NCBI GenBank assembly: GCA_947243795.1
Contig: OX365939.1
Coordinates: forward strand, 1 to 64,000
Length of the DNA stretch: 64,000 bases
Reading direction: 5' to 3'
Origin: Saccharomyces uvarum
Taxonomy: Eukaryota; Ascomycota; Saccharomycetes; Saccharomycetales; Saccharomycetaceae
Part shown: piece after piece, positions 1-11,405 of the stretch
Numbering within the stretch: the stretch's first letter is position 1
Layout: each line of letters opens with the position of its first letter
Notes under the pieces: generated by a model
The model's database searches: none
Told to the model about the DNA's origin: nothing
Seen by the model: the letters and a program-made list of their open reading frames with translations, nothing else
Program-made: the position numbers and the translations under genes

Positions 1-320
1 ACCACACACACCACACCACACCCACACACCACACCCCACACACCACACCCACACCACACCACACCCACACACCACACCACACCCACACCCACACACCACA
101 CCCCACACCCACACCCACACCACACCCACACCCACACACCACACCCACACCACACACCACACCCACACCACACCCACACCCACACACCACACCCACACCA
201 CACCCACACCCACACACACCACACCCACACACACCACACCACCACACCCACACCCACACCCACCACACCCACACCCACACACCACACCCACACCACACAC
301 CACACACCACACCCACACCC
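1..320. repeat. Telomeric C1-3A / TG1-3 repeat
   Basis: About 320 bases made only of CA, CCA and CCCA units in irregular order. This is the C-strand of the heterogeneous TG1-3 telomere repeat of Saccharomyces, so base 1 is at or near a chromosome end. The tract passes directly into unique subtelomeric sequence with the CACGAACCTC word at 321. There is no Y' element between them. The length is close to a normal wild-type yeast telomere. Confidence 0.95.
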
Positions 321-965
321 CACGAACCTCACCACTTAACACCCTGCTACATTAACTCCTTCCCACCACATTTCTTTCAATTTATCCCCCCACATCGAAT
401 TCTCACCCCTCGAATACTATATTGGCCTCCCTAACTCTTCCATACGACATGTCTACATGCCACATTACCACACCACTCATATTATACCCTCCACCTGGGT
501 AACCTCCATCTCATCTATCATTACCACCCACACACCCCACGAACCTCACCACTTAACACCCTGCTACATTCACACCTTCCCATCACATTTATCTGCATTT
601 ATCCCCCCACATCGAATCCCCACCCCTCGAATACCATATTGGCCTCCCTAACTCTTCCATACGACATGTCTACATACCACACTACCACACCACATATATC
701 ATACCCTCCACCTGGGTAACCTCCATCCACTCTATCATTACCACCCACACACCCCACGAACCTCACCACTTAACACCCTGCTACATTCACACCTTCCCAC
801 CACATTTCTTTCAATTTATCCCCCCACATCGAATCCCCACCCCTCGAATACCATATTGGCCTCCCTAACTCTTCCATACGACATGTCTACATACCACACT
901 ACCACTACCACATATATCATACTTACCATCTGGGTAACACCTCCATCTCCAATATCATTACCCTC
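321..965. repeat. 217-bp subtelomeric tandem repeat, three copies
   Basis: The word CACGAACCTC starts at 321, 538 and 755, an exact 217-bp period. The full unit (CACGAACCTCACCACTTAAC, then a block ending in CACCTGGGTAACCTCCATC) is repeated with only a few base changes. The third copy degrades near 950-965. A diverged partial copy of the first 40 bases recurs at about 2304-2345. Small reading frames at 457-651 and 856-1128 are by-products of the repeat and show no protein-like composition. Low divergence between copies suggests recent duplication or homogenisation beside the telomere. Confidence 0.85.
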
Positions 966-1235
966 TCATCTACAACTCCAATACCATGTGCATCACCATA
1001 CATCAGCACAATCCTCACCCTCTATACTCTCACCCGCCATACCAACCAACCAACTTACTATCACACACCATTACCCTACCTCAATATCTATATATACCAT
1101 CACCACTCTCTCCATAAACCCTCCATAATATCTCCACAAACTCTCCAACTATCGAAACATATATATAAACATACACATTGAAACGTAAACATCGAATCCT
1201 AAACAAATCAACATTAACACCACACCCCTCCACAA

Positions 1236-1385
1236 TATCATATACCATCACTCTCAATACCATATACCATCACTCTCAACATCATACACCATCACTCTCA
1301 ACATCATACACCATCACTCTCAACACCATATACTATGACTCTCAATATCACATACCATCACTCTCAATATCATATACAATCACAT
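1236..1385. repeat. 22-bp tandem minisatellite
   Basis: The unit ATCATACACCATCACTCTCA recurs with a 22-bp step. The ACCATCACTC starts lie at about 1244, 1266, 1288, 1310, 1332 (changed) and 1354, giving about six copies. It lies inside the AC-rich subtelomere. A 74-residue reading frame across it is only the translated repeat. Confidence 0.8.
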
Positions 1386-2109
1386 ACTCCTACGGACGCT
1401 AAATGTAATACCATATAACACTACCCTAACCACTACTCTCCAACCGTCCAAACGTAAACAAATAAATACATCGAAACATACATATCCAAACGTAAACAAA
1501 TCAACGTAATCACACTCCTCCATAATTCACCCTAACCACTCTCCATATCCCATACCATATATCATAATATCGTCTCTCTCCATATATACCATCTTATCAC
1601 TCCCTATATATCATATACCACCACATACTCATACGGACGGTAACATACATATCGAATCCTAAACAAACAATCCTAAACACCACACCCCTCCATATAATAA
1701 TACCATATCACCACTTATCATCACTCTCTTCCTACATCCCATCCCATATATCATAATACCATACCACACCACCACTCTCTTCATAATATCGACATACTAT
1801 ATTATCCTGACTACTTCTACTATAATTGATACGCGCACTCCTACGGACGCTAAAATATATCATCAACATAACTCAATACCCATCTAATATCAACTTATCA
1901 TCACTCTCCATTACTCCCCCATACTATCATACTATATACCATATGTTCTCTCTATATCCTAATACCTACACATTATACCATATACCATTCTACAATACCC
2001 TCAATGCCATAATATAATACCACCACATACTCACACGGACGCTAAATATAATACAAATCACATACAAACCAACTATAATTCTTAAACTTCCCACTCTCAC
2101 ATTCTATAT

Positions 2110-2120
2110 TTTTATATTTT
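2110..2120 (+). promoter_or_regulatory. ARS consensus match (candidate subtelomeric origin)
   Basis: TTTTATATTTT is an 11/11 match to the yeast ARS consensus WTTTAYRTTTW, within an AT-rich patch of the X-type region. Core X elements of S. cerevisiae normally carry an ARS. Matches also occur by chance in AT-rich DNA, so the origin call rests mainly on position. Confidence 0.35.
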
Positions 2121-4260
2121 CTCACAATTTCTACCCTTTTACCCAATATACAAACCCAACTATAAATCATTATTTCTTAGCCCCACTCCAACCACCAATT
2201 AAATACCTAAACTACCTCACTCCACCTCAAATACCGCCTAACAATCTCTCATCGCCCTTTCCCAACTCTTTCTCTACCATACCACCACATTATCACCATA
2301 TACGGCACGAACCTCAGCACTTAACACCCTGGACATTTTCATATTGCCACAATCTCCCGACCACCAAACTCTGCCCCCCACTAAATACGATACTCTACAT
2401 CATATATCCGCTTTAAACATCTCAATATTCTCACATTTGCTCTCATACCATCATATATCACATACCTTCATCACACCCATACCACCGCTACAATACATAA
2501 CACCCGTCTATCCACCACCACATATCTCAACATCGTATACCATAATTCATCACCCTAACCACTCTCAATAGAATATCATACCATCGCTCATCCCATATAA
2601 TATCACATACTATATACCATACCATTCCCCATACTATATCCTGATTCCTATTACCACCACATATCTCAATTTCATACCAGCAAACCATTCAATCGCTCTC
2701 AATAGAATATCACATATCATCTCTCTCTATATATTCTACTACCACCGTATACCCTCACTTTCTCAACATCATATATCACCCTTCTACCCACCATCTCTCT
2801 CCATAATATCTATATACTATATTATTCTGACTACTCCTATATTATATTGAATTCGCACACCCCTACGGACACTAAAATATTATATCATATACCACCACAT
2901 ACTACAACTCATGAACATACTAAAACTGAATAGCCATATCATATCATCAACACATATATCCACATATCATCACTCTCTCTATATATAAATTACCTCCATC
3001 ACTACAGTATACCCTACCATATCAACATATTTCCCAGCATCAACATACAAACTCACATAATCTGCCCTCTCTTCATCACTGCCTCATATAATGACACCAC
3101 TCCCATATCACAATATACAACCACTACAATATACCATATTATACTGCCATCACTCTCTACTTAATATCAATATCGGCTACCTTAATAGCCATAATACATA
3201 TTACCGTCTCTCTCTCCATAATATCATATACCATCACTCCACATATATCTGAACTCCTGGCATACAACTCTCTCATATAACATAATACTGCATTACTCTG
3301 ACCATTCTCTATATATTATCATCACATACTCGTACAGATGCTATCCGCACACCATTCTTAGAATATATCTTCGCTACCTCCCATAACATATCTATACCAT
3401 GTCATTCTTATACTTGCCACTACCTTTTTCATCACATACCTTCCATCTTGATATGCATTCATCGATTTATTAAGGCTGCATACTCACACGGACGCTATAT
3501 TACACTTCCACTCCCATATTATAATATCACATATTATAATACTATATCCACCACTCCTCTCTATATACCCTAACCACATTTTATCTTAACATATTGCACT
3601 ATATACCATACTACATTACCATTACCATTCTCTATATAATACCACTACATACTTACATGGATGCTAAAAACAACACCATCACGTACTCACACGGATGCTA
3701 AATATAAAACCACAACATAACGCACTACCTATACAACCATTTATCTCGATAAATACGCACCTTCCCTTCTTCATATCCTCATTTTATAATACCGCATACC
3801 TCTCCTAGAATATACCTCCACCACTGCCATATTATCATGACATACCACAGCTCTCTCTAACATCATATCACCGCTCAGCCACTCTGAATAATTGCATAAC
3901 ATCATATCAAAATATCACAATATTATCTGCCATCTAATAACTCAATACCATCACCGCATTACTCATATGGCTTAGAATATAACCTGCACGTATCTTCTTA
4001 CCACTCCCATATCATACTATAATTATTGAATCGCATACTCACACGGATGCATAGAAATATCATCACCACAGCTCTCTCGGAATATCACGTAAAATATTGC
4101 ATTGGCACACTCACACGCATCTCGCACGGACGCTACAATATCTACACCACCTTCCATCACCGCGATACTCAACCCTCTGACAATTTCCACCTCTTAACTC
4201 CTTTTCTTACACTATCACATCATATCATTACTACCATATACATAATATAACATAGCTACA

Positions 4261-6347
4261 ACCACTCTTCATATCATCTTACAATCCATGCTCTTATGCC
4301 CCGATGACATGAATACAGACCCACAGGACATTGAGCTACCGCATACACCCATCGTTCGCCTCACTCATCTTAGCTTCTCTTATTATTACCACTTACTTAG
4401 CCGCCCAGCTAACGTGCCTTGCATGTGCGGCTGAACGCATTTTCTCGGGTAGCGCCTTCCGACATGATCATGTGACATTCATGTGACAATTATGTGACCA
4501 TGTTCAGGAAACGCATGTGCGGCTGAGACTCAAGGCCGCTTCATTAGAAAAACAGGGTCGCTTCTTTTGCTTTATGAGCCAAGTCCGCCTTTCGGCGGAT
4601 TGTCTTATAAAGATGTGTCGGCGCCTCTAATGCGAACATAGGCTGTTTGATGCAAAACACCATCGATGCAAATAAGCATCAATCTAATCTCCTGTTTTGA
4701 ACTTGAATTTCGTATGGTTTGTTATGGTGCCTTAACCAGATGGCAAACCGCTCTGAAACCGTCTCTTCTTACCTTGCCATTCTTATTTTTAGTTCGTGCA
4801 TTATTTTCACTTCCTGTCGGAGTGTGGTAGCAGCTAACACACCTTGGCGACATAAAGTGTAAGTACGAAAGCCTCAGCGGACCTGCCCCTGTCACCTCCA
4901 TATGGTATAGAGTAAATGGTTGAAGCTGAGTACGATGGGCTCGTCCAGGAGACAGTAAATACCTCTTATGGCTTCGCGAAACACGACAAGGATCTCAAAG
5001 GCTTGATGCCTACATAATCTGATAAATTTTCAACAAGTTCCTACCTATCTGACAGCAAATAGCCTAAAGTATATAAAGAAATTACCAAGTACAGATGTGA
5101 GCCTTCTGTTTTGGATACGGCTCTTGAAGTACATCTTGCAACAATCTACAACCCCTAAAGAGATATAATCCAATTGGTCTTAAAATACTTTTAACACCTG
5201 GTGTGACCAGCTTATCGAGATTGGTGTGCTTAATATTCAGCAAAGTATCTTGTGCACCCCCAAACTTTATGCTTGGGCTTAATTAACACCCCCTACACGT
5301 GAAGCTTCAAAATGTCTGGTCATTGTCGATTCCGGCCTAATGCTAGCAAACCCGGGTTTCAGTGACAAGAAGCGGTCTCAAAGTTTTACTCTGTGGAAGA
5401 CGGGTGAAGAGACAATACGGGATTGAAAAAGGAGAGCGAAGGCGGTCATCCCTCGAAAATGAAACGAGGCATAGTTCAACCACAGTCCTAACTGACATGA
5501 AGGCCCGCCAGGTACTTACCTTTTTAAGGATATTCCTTTCCACGCTAGAATGTCCTAGATTCTAGTCTATGGATAGTTCAGCAGAAGTTATGCCCTATTA
5601 GTCTATGTTGCAACACCGAGTGGGGCGTCCGCAAGGGTTGCCAAGGCCATGGTTGCATGCTTCTTCAACCCCTCATTTGAGTTTATCCTGCAGGAACGCT
5701 AACGTCGGAAAGCGCTACGGCAGCGTCTGAGCCGAAAGTTTGCTCGACTCTATGGTTATCTCGAGAATGGCTGCAATCTATTGTGATATGATACGCTTCG
5801 GAAGAAAAATTATCCGAAAAACGATTTCGGTCCGTAAACTCTGGGCATAAAGCCGAATGGTAGGAACAGGAAAGCACACGATGTCAGCAGCTCAGGTATT
5901 TTTTTCGTTCCAGTTCTGATTACAGATTCTAATCTTTGAACATAGGAGCTCGAGCTCTAGAAATCTTCATATTGACCTCGAAGCGAGTGATGTTTTTTAT
6001 GTGGCTTGCCTCGAAAAAAATCGCATTGTGATGGCTCATAAATTTGATGGGATGGTGCCATTACCAGTGGAAATAATTACATACGACATGTGCCACTCTT
6101 CTTAAACGAGTAGAGAAAAAGAGATTCACTTATGCTGAATATAACTCCGGAGGAATTAAAAACTCTCTGATACACACTATGACGCCACTGTTGCTTTTGC
6201 CACAAATTGCAAAAAGCTACAATCGAAATAGTATATTAATGCTACTATCTATCCATTGTTATGTAGTTTTTTTTGATGATGCCCAAAAAGAAGGCATTTA
6301 GATCTAACATTCCACGGCTTGAGAATATATTTTCCTATCTTTAAACT
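4261..6347. other. Gene-free subtelomeric spacer
   Basis: Two kilobases of normal base composition between the AC-rich subtelomere and the first gene. I see no intact gene; the short reading frames (5343-5565, 5683-5877) are unconvincing. Visible structure includes GCATGTGCGGCTGA repeated at 4421 and 4513, three close CATGTGAC/ATGTGAC words at about 4467-4500, a TCCGCC-TTTC-GGCGGA hairpin at 4584-4599, a CACGTG at 5296-5301 and a palindromic CTCCGGAG at 6145-6152 upstream of the YLL058W-like gene. It may hold decayed gene remnants that I cannot identify. Confidence 0.6.
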
Positions 6348-8066
6348 ATGACAGATATTGAGTTTGGCCAACCTCTTCCCAGCAATCTAGAATATGCAGT
6401 TTCATTCGGTATTCCCACATGGGATTCAGCGATAGGGTATGCGGAAAAGAACCCTAAGGTAATAAGCAGAATGGCCACAGGATATCCGAGATACTTTCCT
6501 CAACCTCCTATCCAGAAACTTTGCAAGTACTTCATCAACAAATTTGGACGACTTTCAGAGAGCTGCCGCCCTTTTCCCTCTTTCAATACAGCCTCGAAAT
6601 GTTTAGAGTTTGTGAAGTCTGTTGTCGGACCTAAAAGCACAGCTCATCTTGAAGTGGAAACATTTTCATTTGAAATAGGTTCAAAAAATAAACCCAATGA
6701 ATGTGGTAAGTTGGCTGTGACAATCGCAGCTATCTTAGCGTCAGATGATGAGTTCGATCTTGTTAGAGAGTATTGGAAATTAAGAGGTGAATGTGTATCG
6801 AGCCGACTAGCATCTTCTCTCAACCAGTTAATTGACGCCACATCAAACGAGGCACGGCATGAGGTCGAGGCCAAACTTTTTCTGGCCAAGGAGGAAGGAG
6901 ACGACACCAAGAGTCTATTAAGGAGAAGAATAGCTGAGAACCATTGTAACCCATTTGACTTGGGAAAAGAAAATACCGATCGGAAAGAGGTAACTATCAA
7001 CCCGGACAACGATGTTCATCTGGTATCAAGTGGAATGTCAGCGATTTTTACAACTCGTAAGTTGCTTACATTTTGGGAGGAAAAGAAAACTGTTGAATAC
7101 GCTTTAAACAAGGACAGCTCTAATGAGAAAAAAGAATTGTTACCGTGTAATACCGCTGCCATCTTTGGATTTCCATTTAAAGATACACAAGTGATCATGG
7201 ATACATTTGGAAAATGTCAGTTCTTTGGATTTGGAGATTCCAGAGATATTACTGAGTTGCAAAGTTTTTTAGACACGAGCAAGCAACGCATCCTTGCTGT
7301 TTTTGTTGAGACCCCCTCAAATCCATTACTGAATATGCCAGATTTAAAGGAATTAAGAAGACTGGCGGATGCGTATGGATTCTTTATTGTAATAGATGAT
7401 ACTATAGGAGGCCTCAACGTTGATGTATTACCTTATGCAGATATAGTCTGCACTTCGCTAACTAAACTTTTCAATGGCTCTAGTAATGCTATGGGTGGCT
7501 CGATTATTTTAAACCCGAAGTCTTCTCTGTACTCAAGTGCCTGCGAGTACTTCAAAAGCGCTGAATTTGAGGACCTGCTATGGTGTGAGGATGCAGTAGT
7601 CCTTGAAGCCAATTCTAGAGACTTCCAAGAAAGGACACTACGCGCTAATATAAACACAGAAAAACTTCTGAACGAAGTACTCCTTCCAGAGGAAGGGAGA
7701 ATTTGCAAGAAAATCTATTATCCTACTGTGAGCTCCAAAGAGACTTTCAAGAATTATGAATCTGTCCGGAATAAGCATGGCGGTTATGGATGCTTGTTTT
7801 CTATGGCATTTTACAACGAAGGCGACGCCAAAACTTTCTATGATACTTTAAAAGTGTTTAAGGGACCTTCTAACGGAACTAATTTCACGTTAGCATGTCC
7901 ATACGTTCATTTAGCGCACCATTCAGAATTAGAAGAGGTCTCCAAGTTCGGAGCCGACCCGAACTTAATTAGGGTGAGTGTGGGCTTAGAAGATACGCAG
8001 TTGCTGCTGGACGTGTTTTCAAGTGCGATAGATGTTGTTAGAAGCAGACACTCCAAAAAATTATGA
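6348..8066 (+). CDS. YLL058W: Cystathionine gamma-synthase-like PLP enzyme (YLL058W family)
   Basis: A 572-residue protein of the Cys/Met-metabolism PLP family, close in length and sequence to YLL058W (about 575 residues), a relative of STR2. The fold type I features are clear: SSGMSAI near 226, ETPSNP followed by VIDDT for substrate and PLP phosphate contact, and the Schiff-base lysine in SLTKLFNG (K373). The C-terminal domain ends in RVSVGLED, typical of the family. The family makes or interconverts cystathionine; the exact substrate of YLL058W is, as far as I know, only partly defined. It is the first gene after the telomere. In the reference order it sits beside JLP1, but here about 10 kb separates them. 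The start ATG at 6348 gives the family N-terminus (FGQPLP). Confidence 0.9.
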   Translation: MTDIEFGQPLPSNLEYAVSFGIPTWDSAIGYAEKNPKVISRMATGYPRYFPQPPIQKLCKYFINKFGRLSESCRPFPSFNTASKCLEFVKSVVGPKSTAHLEVETFSFEIGSKNKPNECGKLAVTIAAILASDDEFDLVREYWKLRGECVSSRLASSLNQLIDATSNEARHEVEAKLFLAKEEGDDTKSLLRRRIAENHCNPFDLGKENTDRKEVTINPDNDVHLVSSGMSAIFTTRKLLTFWEEKKTVEYALNKDSSNEKKELLPCNTAAIFGFPFKDTQVIMDTFGKCQFFGFGDSRDITELQSFLDTSKQRILAVFVETPSNPLLNMPDLKELRRLADAYGFFIVIDDTIGGLNVDVLPYADIVCTSLTKLFNGSSNAMGGSIILNPKSSLYSSACEYFKSAEFEDLLWCEDAVVLEANSRDFQERTLRANINTEKLLNEVLLPEEGRICKKIYYPTVSSKETFKNYESVRNKHGGYGCLFSMAFYNEGDAKTFYDTLKVFKGPSNGTNFTLACPYVHLAHHSELEEVSKFGADPNLIRVSVGLEDTQLLLDVFSSAIDVVRSRHSKKL

Positions 8067-9491
8067 AGACCACTAAATAATGTACCAAAAGTATGAACTT
8101 TTTTCACGATTTTTATAGAGTAATATATGTAGATTGGAAATATTTTTTTGGCTTTCGAGCAGATTGTTTCTTTCAAATTACTCAGATTTGAAACTCCTTT
8201 ATTGAGTTAGAAAACTTTTAGTAATGAACAGGAAGTGTTGGCCGTATTATTTTCTGTTTGCCGTGACTAAGTACACGCTTTATAATCGACACAGCAATAG
8301 ACTATTCTAAGTAAGTTTTTTTACGAGATTAGCTTTATTGGAACTGCAAAAATACTTGGTCCTCGCTGCTCTTTTTAAATCATAGACGAGGAATCGAAAA
8401 TTTAAAGTTTGAAAGTCATATCCGAAACCGTTACTTGTTCAACATTCCAATTATCAAGATTAATCAGTCCTAATTAAAGCAGTGATGTTAACACTTATAT
8501 ACACTTTACAAATTATAAAAGAATATCAGATATTACAGTTGGAATCTTTGGATATCCTGGATATTGCGTGATTGCTGAACCAACACCGCATATCTTGCAG
8601 TTTGATCCTATTTAAGTGGTATACATTCGCTTTACTTTGGCTTGGCTTCCTTTTTTTACAAGAGGAAAAGTTAAAAACATTGTGGTTGCTTCTTTTTGGA
8701 ATATAACTCCAAAAGAGGTGCACTTTGAGTGAACTGAAGGCAGAGATTAAACCAGAACTGTTATTCTGTAAATATTCTATTTCCAAAATTTCTTGGACTT
8801 CTCAATCTGCACACCACATAACTCGACATGCACCTTCCGTGCCAAGCCGTTTAATCTCTTGGTGTAATATTGTCTGCACCGTATCAGAAATACAGAAAAC
8901 TTTATTTGGTTCTGAACAAATAACAAATAAGGGACCGAAAAACTGAGCAACATTTATGAACGAATCTCTGCCTGAGTAAAAACCGTTTGAACTAAAAGAT
9001 TATAAATAACCAAAATCTTTCCAAGTAATTTGGACGCCAGCATCACAACTTTGCTTATGGGCACTATTTTCAACATCTTTTGCAAATATGGGAAACATGA
9101 TCGCATCCAGATCTAGAGCACATGATTATCTATATTTAAAGTGAATTTTTTACTTGGGTCTTTGTGTTGATACAATGGTTCCCTCAACTTTTAGTCTCAA
9201 CTTCATTTTGAATTTCAGCTGAACCTCAGCACCACTTCATAGCACCCAATTTTTAGTCGCTTAAGAGAAGGAAGGACAAAAGAATTGATTGAAAACTCAT
9301 CATTATGAACAAATCGATTTACTATATTGTAATGGAAATACCTATACCTAGGGCCGCTTAAATAATTTCATCACTAAGGGTCATAAATGTCAGATATCTC
9401 AAGAAAATGTAATGGCCTCTCTAGTAACTATTAAGGCATACGTATAAATTATCTTCAGAAGACGTTACACATGAAAGACATAAAAAATTGG
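8067..9491. other. Intergenic, no gene seen
   Basis: 1.4 kb between the stop of the YLL058W-like gene and the stop of the siderophore transporter (the two genes converge). AT-rich and free of convincing reading frames; an 86-residue minus-strand frame (8526-8786) and a 73-residue plus-strand frame (8725-8946) overlap each other and lack protein-like features. It contains the left boundary of the non-reference island, with no repeat or mobile element visible at the join. Confidence 0.5.
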
Positions 9492-11405
9492 CTATTTGGA
9501 GAAATCGAACATTCTATTCATTAGAGTCATTTTGGTGCCATTAGCATTGTGATGGTAATCCTCCTTTTGCTCACCTTCCACACAATTTTGTTGGTCACCC
9601 AGATAAAAATTAGTTTGGAATAGTGCCACAATAAACATGATGGAACTGACACCAACACCCATACAGAATAGGGTATAATTGACCTCTTGATACGCTTCAA
9701 TAGCTCCTTCCCTGTTTGCTGAGCCCCATGGCTCTTGCCATATAAGAGTTAAAGACTCATAAAATGTGATCGCTTTTTCTTTGTCTGGAACGTATTTGGA
9801 CAAGGCACCAGGCAACTTTTTGGTCCAGACAGCAGAAGTAATAGCCGTACCAACAGCTGCCCCTATCGAAGTGTAAAGAGACAAAACGGAAATAGTTGCA
9901 GCCATATCTTGGTGAGGGACGGCAGCTTGTGCTGCGACTTGAGTACCCATAACGTTAGCAGCGTCACCGATACTAGTAACAATCAACGCAGCAGCAACAA
10001 GACCAATACCTGGGCTACCGCCCTTTTTGGAACATGCAACGTAAAGACCCATACCGATTAATTTAATAGCAATACCAACGACTTGGAATATCTTATAACG
10101 GTGGAAATACCTGAACAGGCCACCCCAAACAACTCCAAAGAAACAAAGACCCATAGTGGTAGTGTTTGAGAGGTAGACCCAGTTTCTATAGGATAAATTC
10201 AAAACAACGAAGGTGTAAGATGTAAAGAACAAAAGAGAAAAATAGCCGCCCATCTGGTAAATAAAATCAATAATGACACAACAAATGAAGGTCCTGTTTA
10301 CCAAGACTCTCTTTGGCAGTAAAGGAAATGGTGCAAAGAAAACCTCGAAGATGACATACGAAATTAAAAAAATACCACCAAATACTTCCATGGCAATCAT
10401 ACTTGGGTTCTTCCAGCCGCCTTCAGCGTAAGAGTACAGGGAGCATGGAAGCAAGATTAAAGAAAAAGCAAGGCCAAGTAGAACTAAACCAAATGCATCG
10501 ATCTCTATTAGGGAAGTCTTCAGAAGTTGCCAATACCCTTTGAATCCACTGATACCAGATTCTCTAACCTCTCTCTTCTTCTCGGCAAGTGGATCAGATC
10601 CAGTGGGGATTTCTCCCGTCTTGTTAGCCTGGTGCTCCAAGTAGGCCATAATAAGAATGGCTGGAGTTAAAGCAACCGGTGTAATAATAGCAAACATACC
10701 GTACCCCCATCTCCAGTTGCTACTAATAATATTCTCGACGATGTATCCGGAGATCCAAGTGGTGACCAAATAAGGAACAGCTAAAAGAGAAGTGACAAAA
10801 GACCTCCATTTCAGTGAAGTTGTGTCAGCTACAATGACCATGTTCATTAAACTGATACCTGATTGGCCAACCGCAATAAAAACGGAACCAATCACATATG
10901 CACCAATAGTTGGGGAACAAGCTGTGATGATAAAACCTATAACATATAGTAGTAACACCACAAAGTATGTAACAGGTCTGGAACTCAAATCTGAGATTTT
11001 GGCAATAAACGGTTTACAAACAGCCCCAATGACAGAATTTGCAATTGTCAAGGTTGACAGCATCGAGTGCCTGTTGAATGAGGAAGTGGCATACGGTTGG
11101 TAGTTGTACGTCGTTGTGGCATCTAAAGCAGCAATCCATGATGTTAAAAGAACGGAAGCTGCCAGAATCCATTTGACCTTGGCAGTCATCTTTTCTTTGA
11201 CTACCTCAATTCTTGTGACACCTCTAGTTTTGATAATTTTATTTCCGTCCTGAGACGAAAATGCAGATGAACCCTGCTGAAAGCCTTCATGGGCAGAAGA
11301 TACGGTGCTCTTTTCGGTAAAGGTGTTTCTTCCTTCTTTGTATGGTTCTTCCTGAGTATTAAGCCGCCCACTCGTGCTTTCTGTTATAGATATTAGGTCG
11401 GACAT
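9492..11405 (-). CDS. Siderophore-iron H+ symporter, MFS (MirB/Str-like)
   Basis: A 637-residue major facilitator with a hydrophilic N-terminus of about 75 residues and then about 14 membrane segments. The first segment is followed by ALDATTTYNYQPYATSSF, the hallmark region of fungal siderophore-iron transporters; later motifs are DTTSLKWRSF, SNWRWGYGMF, PWGS and EAYQEVNYTLF. These point to uptake of ferric siderophores at the plasma or endosomal membrane. The YNYQPYATS form resembles MirB-type carriers of filamentous fungi and Str1 of fission yeast more than ARN1, ARN2, SIT1 or ENB1 (from memory). I chose the ATG at 11405 (MSDLISITES); the frame is open 11 codons further upstream but only with a TTG. 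An Aft1 core lies 220 bp upstream. It has no counterpart at this place in the reference order. Confidence 0.85.
   Translation of the reverse strand: MSDLISITESTSGRLNTQEEPYKEGRNTFTEKSTVSSAHEGFQQGSSAFSSQDGNKIIKTRGVTRIEVVKEKMTAKVKWILAASVLLTSWIAALDATTTYNYQPYATSSFNRHSMLSTLTIANSVIGAVCKPFIAKISDLSSRPVTYFVVLLLYVIGFIITACSPTIGAYVIGSVFIAVGQSGISLMNMVIVADTTSLKWRSFVTSLLAVPYLVTTWISGYIVENIISSNWRWGYGMFAIITPVALTPAILIMAYLEHQANKTGEIPTGSDPLAEKKREVRESGISGFKGYWQLLKTSLIEIDAFGLVLLGLAFSLILLPCSLYSYAEGGWKNPSMIAMEVFGGIFLISYVIFEVFFAPFPLLPKRVLVNRTFICCVIIDFIYQMGGYFSLLFFTSYTFVVLNLSYRNWVYLSNTTTMGLCFFGVVWGGLFRYFHRYKIFQVVGIAIKLIGMGLYVACSKKGGSPGIGLVAAALIVTSIGDAANVMGTQVAAQAAVPHQDMAATISVLSLYTSIGAAVGTAITSAVWTKKLPGALSKYVPDKEKAITFYESLTLIWQEPWGSANREGAIEAYQEVNYTLFCMGVGVSSIMFIVALFQTNFYLGDQQNCVEGEQKEDYHHNANGTKMTLMNRMFDFSK

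Larger units (their letters stand above)
966..4260. repeat. Degenerate subtelomeric X-type DNA
   Basis: About 3.3 kb with extreme strand asymmetry: the + strand is rich in A, C and T and very poor in G. It is full of words such as ATACCATCACTCTC, CATATACCA and ACTCACACGGACGCTA. The same style and the same GGATGCTA words occur next to the telomeres of S. cerevisiae as part of the X region. No protein gene is present. I call it X-type by composition, position and shared words and did not align it to a reference core X. Confidence 0.7.

Noticed and set aside
457-1402. Several small frames in the AC-rich subtelomere
   Set aside because: They translate tandem repeats (HTTHIIPSTW, YTITLNTIYHHS) and low-complexity DNA; no protein family and no promoter.
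4584-4599. TCCGCC-TTTC-GGCGGA hairpin as a terminator
   Set aside because: No gene ends here and yeast does not use such terminators; at most a zinc-cluster site or chance.
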